Source: JAMWZF01 sp041628615 (GTDB lineage Bacteria; Pseudomonadota; Alphaproteobacteria; Rhodobacterales; Rhodobacteraceae). From it: 19,365 bases of DNA. This document shows, in pieces, positions 15,294 to 19,365 of this stretch; position 1 is the stretch's first letter, and each line of letters begins with the position of its first letter. The notes under the pieces were generated by a model, which worked only from the letters and a program-made list of their open reading frames with translations, had not been told where the DNA came from and did not search any database. The translations under genes were made by a program, and so were the position numbers. Where the stretch lies: contig JBFKOW010000052.1 in NCBI GenBank assembly GCA_041628615.1, positions 1 to 19,365 of the forward strand, in the 5' to 3' direction.

Positions 15294-15461
15294 ATGAGTC
15301 TGACTGCGCACCTGCAGGAACTGAAGAAGAAGCATCAACATCTCTCTGACGCTGTCGAGGAAGCGCAACGACATCCTGGCGTGGACGCCCTGGAAATCCG
15401 GACTCTCAAGAAGCGCAAGCTTCAGGTGAAGGAGGAGATCGAGCGCCTGACCGCGCACTGA
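15294..15461 (+). CDS. YdcH family (DUF465) small coiled-coil protein
   Basis: The protein has 55 residues: MSLTAHLQELKKKHQHLSDA, then a short linker with HPGVDALEIRTLKKRKLQVK, then EEIERL. Two charged helices joined near HPG, with heptad-like Leu spacing, fit the YdcH/DUF465 family, whose helical hairpin has an unknown role. The ATG at 15294 has GGAGG five bases upstream, which decides the start over the in-frame ATG at 15252. The helices would form an antiparallel coiled coil and probably a dimer. It is likely transcribed alone. Confidence 0.88.
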   Translation: MSLTAHLQELKKKHQHLSDAVEEAQRHPGVDALEIRTLKKRKLQVKEEIERLTAH

Positions 15462-15466
15462 TCCCC

Positions 15467-15484
15467 CGGCGTCCCAAGGCGCCG
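15467..15484. terminator. Weak hairpin between convergent YdcH-like and LysR genes
   Basis: CGGCGT at 15467-15472 pairs with GCGCCG at 15479-15484, one wobble included, around a CCCAAG loop. It fills the 24-base space between the two stop codons and could stop both transcripts. There is no U-tract on either side. Confidence 0.25.
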
Positions 15485-15485
15485 C

Positions 15486-16430
15486 TCAGGCCGCATCGGC
15501 GCGGTCATCGATGAAATCGCGGCTCTCGGTGAGGGCCGCGATCCCGCCGACCTCACGTTCGATCCAGTCGACGAAACGGGCCACCTGCGGGCGGGCCTCG
15601 ACCCCTTTCGGCCCGACCAGCCGGTAATCGGCATTGGCCCAGAGGCTTTCCGCGAAGGGCATGACCAGCCGGCCCTCGGCGAGGTGCCTCTCGGTCAGCG
15701 ACACCCTGCCCAGCAGCGCGCCGGCCCCGGAAAGGGCCGCGTTCACCGCATGGTCGGCCTGCGAGAACCGGGTCCCCCGCGCCTCGGGCGGCGTCACCCC
15801 CATCGCGCGCAGCCAGGTGTCCCAGTCGCGGTGAGGGCGCAGGAAGGCGGTGTCGTCCTGGTGCAGCAGCGGCACGCGGGCAAGGTCGGCCGGCGTCGAG
15901 ATACGGGCCGCGAGATCCGGGCTCAGCATCGGGGTCAACCACTCCCGGATGATCGTCTCGGAGAAGAAACCCTCGTCGCTGCCCTGCCCGAAGCGGATCG
16001 CGATATCGACCTCGTCCCGGTCGAAATCCATCAGCCGCAGGGAAGCGGTGAAGCGCAACTCGATGTCGGGGTTCTCGCCTGCGAACAGGAACAGGCGCGG
16101 CGCAAGCCACTTGGCGGTGAAGGCCGGACCCGCGGTGACCCGCAGCGTGGTCAGATCGGCGCTGCGCCGGGCCGCCCGCCAGGCCCGGCCGATGGCGTCG
16201 AAGCCCTCGCGCAGGCCCGGGGCCAGCAGCCGTCCCGCCTCGGTGAGTTCGACCGCCCGGTTCAGCCGGCGGAAGACCGGGCGGCCAAGATGCGTCTCGA
16301 GGTTCTTGATCTGGAAGGACAGCGCCGCGGGCGTCACGTTCAGTTCCTCCGCCGCCTTCGCGAAGGACAGGTGGCGCGCGGCGGCCTCGAAGGCGCGCAG
16401 GGCGGTCAGCGGGGGCAGGTGATCGGCCAT
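15486..16430 (-). CDS. LysR family transcriptional regulator, GcvA-like
   Basis: This 314-residue LysR protein has a winged helix at residues about 6-65: PLTALRAFEAAARHLSFAKAA, ELNVTPAALSFQIKNLE and FRRLNRAVELTEAG. The domain arrangement and FxRLNRAVELTEAG match the GcvA subgroup. An effector-binding domain from about 92 to 300 begins TLRVTAGPAFTAKWLAPRL. The DNA-binding part is intact. Ligand and targets cannot be read from the sequence. It is divergent from a 37-residue gene, with 111 bases between, and self-regulation plus control of that gene is the usual LysR arrangement. There is no clear Shine-Dalgarno before ATG 16430. Confidence 0.92.
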   Translation of the reverse strand: MADHLPPLTALRAFEAAARHLSFAKAAEELNVTPAALSFQIKNLETHLGRPVFRRLNRAVELTEAGRLLAPGLREGFDAIGRAWRAARRSADLTTLRVTAGPAFTAKWLAPRLFLFAGENPDIELRFTASLRLMDFDRDEVDIAIRFGQGSDEGFFSETIIREWLTPMLSPDLAARISTPADLARVPLLHQDDTAFLRPHRDWDTWLRAMGVTPPEARGTRFSQADHAVNAALSGAGALLGRVSLTERHLAEGRLVMPFAESLWANADYRLVGPKGVEARPQVARFVDWIEREVGGIAALTESRDFIDDRADAA

Positions 16431-16541
16431 TTTCAGTCAGGTATTTCTTGTGCGAACGCGGTAGAAGTCTCGTTTGTCAATCTGATTTCCAAGAGACATC
16501 TTCGTTTCAGGAAAGACACACTTGATATGAGGCCCACCGTG
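16431..16541. promoter_or_regulatory. AT-rich divergent promoter region of the LysR regulator and small gene
   Basis: From 16441 to 16530 the GC content is 37 of 90 bases (41%), far below the surrounding genes. TTTGTCAA at 16473-16480 contains TTGTCA on the plus strand (16474-16479) and, on the minus strand, a perfect TTGACA (16475-16480), so two divergent -35 elements would share bases. The plus-strand -10 candidate CATCTT at 16497-16502, after 17 bases, is weak. GTCTC at 16467-16471 and GAGAC at 16493-16497 form a spaced inverted repeat that could be a LysR site. Promoter calls are inferred. Confidence 0.5.
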
Positions 16542-16655
16542 ATGAACTTCGAGACCCATCCCGACACCCGCCACCGCGATGCCATCCGCCGCGCCCATTG
16601 CGAGCGCAGCAAGGCCCTGGCCAGCGCCTTCGCCTGGCTCTTCGGGCGGCGGTGA
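16542..16655 (+). CDS. 37-residue basic small protein
   Basis: The predicted protein is short and basic: MNFETHPDTRHRDAIRRAHC, then ERSKALASAFAWLFGRR. The amphipathic C-terminal half (ERSKALASAFAWLF, ending GRR) looks helix-forming and could bind RNA, membrane or another protein. I think it resembles the short conserved Rhodobacterales proteins annotated as RSP_7527 family, but I cannot verify that. An ATG at 16527 would add five residues; I prefer 16542 because AGG at 16530-16532 then lies nine bases upstream. Its own AT-rich promoter region, divergent from a LysR gene, and a strong terminator directly after it support a real single-gene transcript. Confidence 0.65.
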   Translation: MNFETHPDTRHRDAIRRAHCERSKALASAFAWLFGRR

Positions 16656-16707
16656 GGCGCCGGGCAGCGCCGGGTCCCCGACCGGCGCCGCATGTCCCCC
16701 GGCCCGG

Positions 16708-16738
16708 AACGGCCCCGCGATCTCCCGGCGGGGCCGTT
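16708..16738 (+). terminator. Rho-independent-type terminator after the small basic gene
   Basis: AACGGCCCCGC at 16708-16718 and GCGGGGCCGTT at 16728-16738 form a perfect 11-pair stem with a nine-base loop (GATCTCCCG). It is followed by GCCGTTTCCGCTTCC, moderately T-rich. This is the strongest hairpin in the window. It ends the transcript of the 37-residue gene at 16542-16655, 52 bases after its stop. Confidence 0.75.
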
Positions 16739-16792
16739 GCCGTTTCCGCTTCCGTCCCGATTTCCGCCACCATTGGCCGCGACCCTGCCGCC

Positions 16793-17038
16793 ATGACCGA
16801 ATCGCCCGAAGAGATGCCCCACCGGCCCGAGCTCAGCCAGCTGGATCGGATGCAGCTTACCGCCGGCCTGGATTTCGGCGCGCAGGCGCGGATGTCCCGG
16901 CAATCGGCGTGGCAGGCCAAGCGCGGACTTGCGTTGCTCGCCGCCGGGGTCTTCTTCCTTCTGCTCGTCCTGAGCCCGGAACTGCCCGGCCTGATGCGGT
17001 GGCTCGCCGGCTGTCTTGCGGGCGCCTGCGGCGGCTGA
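16793..17038 (+). CDS. Small membrane protein, unknown
   Basis: The 81-residue predicted protein has a polar N-terminus of about 45 residues (MTESPEEMPHRPELSQLDRM and following) and then one hydrophobic helix at about 47-62 (LALLAAGVFFLLLVLS). A second weakly hydrophobic stretch, GLMRWLAGCLAGACGG, ends the chain. I recognise no family. Codon usage looks coding, with G or C favoured in third positions. No convincing ribosome site lies before ATG 16793, and the region just upstream is a terminator, so it may have its own promoter. Its stop is one base from the stop of the convergent ATP-grasp gene. Confidence 0.6.
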   Translation: MTESPEEMPHRPELSQLDRMQLTAGLDFGAQARMSRQSAWQAKRGLALLAAGVFFLLLVLSPELPGLMRWLAGCLAGACGG

Positions 17039-17039
17039 C

Positions 17040-18185
17040 CTAGCCGCCCGGCCGCCGCGCCGCCGCCAGCGCCCGTTCGTAGGCCGCGCCGACATCCCCG
17101 GCGCGGATGCCATCCGCCCGGCAGCCCTGGATGGTGGGAAAGGGATTGGCATTGGCCTCGTTCAGGACGGGCCCGTCCGGGGTCAGGAACACGTCCCAGC
17201 CGATCGTCCCGAGAGCCGGGAACAGGCCGTGCCCGGCCAGACACAGGTCCACGGCGCGGCGCACTCCGGGCAGGCGCAACTCGGACAGCGGCACCTCCCT
17301 GTCGGCCCAATGGTCCGGCACCGCGCTCAGCGGGCTGCCGATACGGCGCCAGCGCAGCGCCCGGCCGGTTGCCGGGTCTACTTCCGACATGATGCGCATG
17401 TTGACCGAGCCGCCGTCGCTCATCTGGGTGGGCGAGGGCAGCTTGATCGTGACGTACCAGAGTTCCGGCCCGGTCTCGGTCCGCAGGGTCGCGACCCGCA
17501 TCGACGGCATCGCCTTGCCCGCGTGGCGGGCAAGTTCCGGCGCCGCCCGCATCAGCGGCTGGAACAGGTAGCCGTCCGGCGCGGCGGCGATCTCGTCGAC
17601 CAGGGCGGCGCGCGGCGCGGCGACGCCGTTGGACAGGCGGACGATGTCGCCCTCGACCCCGACCGCACCGGCGGTTCCGCGGGCGAAGCTGCCGGTCCGC
17701 GGCTTCAGGAACAGCGGGTAGACGCCGGGATCGGCGAGGAAGGCATCGACCTCGGCCGGTCCGTGCAGCCGCCGCGTGTCCGGCGGCAGTTGCCCGTCGT
17801 AACCGGAGACGGCAAGGGTGCGGGTGACCGGAAGCCCGGCGGCCAGCAGCCGCATCTCGGTCTCCAGCTTGTTCATCACCGCCGCCTCGTCCGCCGCGCG
17901 CCCCGGACGGTGAAGCGCGTCGTTGAAGGCGGTGCGGTCCGCTTCGGCGACGAAACGGGCGAGGTTCGCGGCGTCGATGCCGGAGTTCCAGAGGGCGAGC
18001 CGGTAGTATTCCCCGGCGGTGAACCGGCTGCGGGTGATCGCAAGGCGCAGGAGATGGCCAAGCTGCCGCCACGGGCTCGGCCCCCCGGCGGCGACACAGA
18101 GCCGGGCGAGGGCCGCCCAGTCCTTCCGGTGGCCTTTGTCGGACGAACGCAGGTAGTCCGTCTTCGGGGTCTGGCTGTTGGACAT
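17040..18185 (-). CDS. ATP-grasp protein, sugar-transfer-associated type (second of tandem pair)
   Basis: The 381-residue protein has an N-terminal helical part (WRQLGHLLRLAITRSRFTAGEYY) and an ATP-grasp core. The core shows PLFLKPRTGSFARG with the nucleotide-binding Lys161, YLFQPLMRAAPELARHAG, MRVATLRT, and the metal-binding end IGWDVFLTPDGPVLNEANAN with Asp331, Glu343 and Asn345. GWDxxLTPxGPxLxExN is the mark of the sugar-transfer-associated ATP-grasp family (PF14397-like). Such enzymes join a carboxylate to an amine or other nucleophile via an acyl phosphate; the substrates here are unknown. AGGGAG six bases before ATG 18185 decides the start. It lies 10 bases after the stop of its paralog and is co-transcribed. 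Confidence 0.85.
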   Translation of the reverse strand: MSNSQTPKTDYLRSSDKGHRKDWAALARLCVAAGGPSPWRQLGHLLRLAITRSRFTAGEYYRLALWNSGIDAANLARFVAEADRTAFNDALHRPGRAADEAAVMNKLETEMRLLAAGLPVTRTLAVSGYDGQLPPDTRRLHGPAEVDAFLADPGVYPLFLKPRTGSFARGTAGAVGVEGDIVRLSNGVAAPRAALVDEIAAAPDGYLFQPLMRAAPELARHAGKAMPSMRVATLRTETGPELWYVTIKLPSPTQMSDGGSVNMRIMSEVDPATGRALRWRRIGSPLSAVPDHWADREVPLSELRLPGVRRAVDLCLAGHGLFPALGTIGWDVFLTPDGPVLNEANANPFPTIQGCRADGIRAGDVGAAYERALAAARRPGG

Positions 18186-18195
18186 CGGCTGCTCC

Positions 18196-19335
18196 CTAGC
18201 TTCGGCGACCGGGGTCGGCCCCGGTGACCGAAGCCACATGGGCGAGGGCCTCCTGGTATAGCGCCTCGAACCGGCCCTGCCGCAATCCTTCGCCGGTGGC
18301 CGGCTGGTAGATCGGGTAGGCCATGCCGTTGACCTCGTTGATCAGCGGCCCGTCCGGGGTCAGGAAGATGTCCCAGCCAAGGAAGCCGTTGAGCGGGAAG
18401 TGGTCGTGCGCCGCGACGCAGAGGTCGACGGCCGCCTTCCAGTGCGGCAGCACAAGCTCGGCCAGCGGGGTCTCCGGGTCGCCCCAATGGGTCGGCGGCC
18501 GGGCGCCCGGATTGCCGAGATAGCGCATCGGGCCGGGGCGCCCGGTGTCGAGATCGATGCCGGCCCAAAGCCGCGGATTGCGCGAGGCGCCGTCATGCAT
18601 CGCGGTCCGGGACGGCATCCGCAGGACGGCGTAGTGCGGCGCCGGACCGCGCCCGGTGCGCAGGGTGACGATGCGGATCGCCGGGACGGCCCCGCCGGTA
18701 TGGCGGCCAAGGTCGGGGTGCATCGGCACCAGCGGCTGGAAGATGTAGGGACCCGCCGTCGCCGCCAGTTCGGCGGCAAGCCCGGCCACCGGGATCGTGC
18801 CGCGGTTGAGGACCTGCAGGTCGGGGCCGGTCGTCCCGGTCAGCGCGATCGAGCCGAAGCTGAGCGATCCGACCGCCGGCTTGACGAACAGCGGAAACCG
18901 CGCCGGATCGGAGAGGAAAGCGGCGATGTCTGCCTCGGTCTCGAGCACGGCGGCGCCTTCCGGCACGATCTCGGACCGCAGGACCGCGCCGCTCCGGACC
19001 GTGGGGTGGCCGGCGGCGCGGAGCAGGACCTCGGTGCGGAGCTTGTCGGCGATCTCCGGCGCCTGGCAGTCGCCGCCGGGCAGCAGCAGGGCCTTGATAT
19101 ACCCGGTACGCTTGCTGTTCGGTACGAAGCTTGCCGCTCGGTCCCGGGTCAGCGGGCCCTTCCACAGAGCGCAGGAGTAGTATTCGTCGGGGGAAAGACC
19201 GGTCCGGGCGAGGCGCAGCCAGAGGATCTGGCCGAGTTGCCGCCAGACGCCGGGCCCGCCCGCGGCGATCACCTGCCGGGCCTGCACCGGCCAGTCGTTG
19301 CCCCGCACCTGTTCCGTCGCCGCCAGGTAGTTCAT
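18196..19335 (-). CDS. ATP-grasp protein, sugar-transfer-associated type (first of tandem pair)
   Basis: This 379-residue paralog of the gene at 17040-18185 has the same order of motifs: WRQLGQILWLRLARTGLSPDEYY, PLFVKPAVGSLSFGS with Lys152, YIFQPLVPMHPDLGRHTG, IRIVTLRT, and LGWDIFLTPDGPLINEVNG with Asp322, Glu334 and Asn336. Metal- and ATP-binding residues are kept, so it should be active. The region between (residues about 245-300: AMHDGASRNPRLWAGIDLDT) differs most from its partner and may set substrate choice. GGAGA with 7 bases of spacing precedes ATG 19335. Further operon genes may lie beyond the right edge, only 30 bases away. Confidence 0.85.
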   Translation of the reverse strand: MNYLAATEQVRGNDWPVQARQVIAAGGPGVWRQLGQILWLRLARTGLSPDEYYSCALWKGPLTRDRAASFVPNSKRTGYIKALLLPGGDCQAPEIADKLRTEVLLRAAGHPTVRSGAVLRSEIVPEGAAVLETEADIAAFLSDPARFPLFVKPAVGSLSFGSIALTGTTGPDLQVLNRGTIPVAGLAAELAATAGPYIFQPLVPMHPDLGRHTGGAVPAIRIVTLRTGRGPAPHYAVLRMPSRTAMHDGASRNPRLWAGIDLDTGRPGPMRYLGNPGARPPTHWGDPETPLAELVLPHWKAAVDLCVAAHDHFPLNGFLGWDIFLTPDGPLINEVNGMAYPIYQPATGEGLRQGRFEALYQEALAHVASVTGADPGRRS

Positions 19336-19365
19336 CGCTGGTCTCCGATCCGCGGCGGTCCCGCC

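Noticed and set aside
15167..15349. 60-codon frame before and across the YdcH-like start
   Set aside because: No ribosome site, no family, and it overlaps the well-supported YdcH-like gene in another frame.
1..19365. Search for CRISPR arrays, tRNA genes, insertion sequences, att sites and prophage genes
   Set aside because: No regularly spaced repeats, cloverleaf-like segments, transposase or integrase motifs were seen; intergenic gaps are too short to hide most of these.

Overview
The window is a GC-rich stretch of an alphaproteobacterial chromosome, most likely from the Rhodobacteraceae. The gene content points there: a 44-residue aa3 oxidase subunit IV, a GcvA-type LysR regulator, a DUF6173 protein, a DUF2007 protein beside a polyprenyl diphosphate synthase, and very frequent GTG starts. 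No tRNA, rRNA, CRISPR array, insertion sequence or phage gene is visible. The DNA reads as ordinary chromosome, densely packed with genes.

Layout. (1) 1-1170, plus strand: the 3' end of a DUF6173 gene, a small cytochrome oxidase subunit IV and a lipoprotein with a possible permuted papain-like His/Cys pair. (2) 1196-2238, minus strand: the two-part amino-acid exporter azlC-azlD. (3) 2311-6956, plus strand: a tightly coupled molybdenum-cofactor operon, fdhD - mobA - mobB - (RNase H-like domain fused to MoeA) - GNAT acetyltransferase. Every junction is a GTGA overlap and no gene starts with ATG. (4) 6974-8547, minus strand: greA followed by a two-helix membrane protein. (5) 8791-13120, plus strand: electron-transfer flavoprotein-ubiquinone oxidoreductase, a secreted TPR protein and ispE. 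(6) 13142-14149, minus strand: a long-chain polyprenyl diphosphate synthase, probably for ubiquinone-10. Divergent from it are a DUF2007 gene and a TrmN6-like methyltransferase. (7) 15294-16655: a YdcH-like small protein, a convergent LysR regulator and, divergent from the regulator, a 37-residue basic protein ending in a strong terminator. (8) 16793-19335: a small membrane protein, then on the minus strand two tandem paralogous ATP-grasp proteins of the sugar-transfer-associated type, running to the window edge.

How the genes work together. The molybdenum block fits maturation of a bis-MGD enzyme such as formate dehydrogenase: MoeA inserts Mo, MobA adds GMP, MobB assists and FdhD sulfurates the cofactor. 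IspE and the polyprenyl synthase both serve isoprenoid and quinone synthesis, and the flavoprotein dehydrogenase feeds electrons into that quinone pool. The two least explained and most interesting items are the N-terminal domain fused to MoeA and the tandem ATP-grasp pair, whose substrates cannot be read from the sequence.
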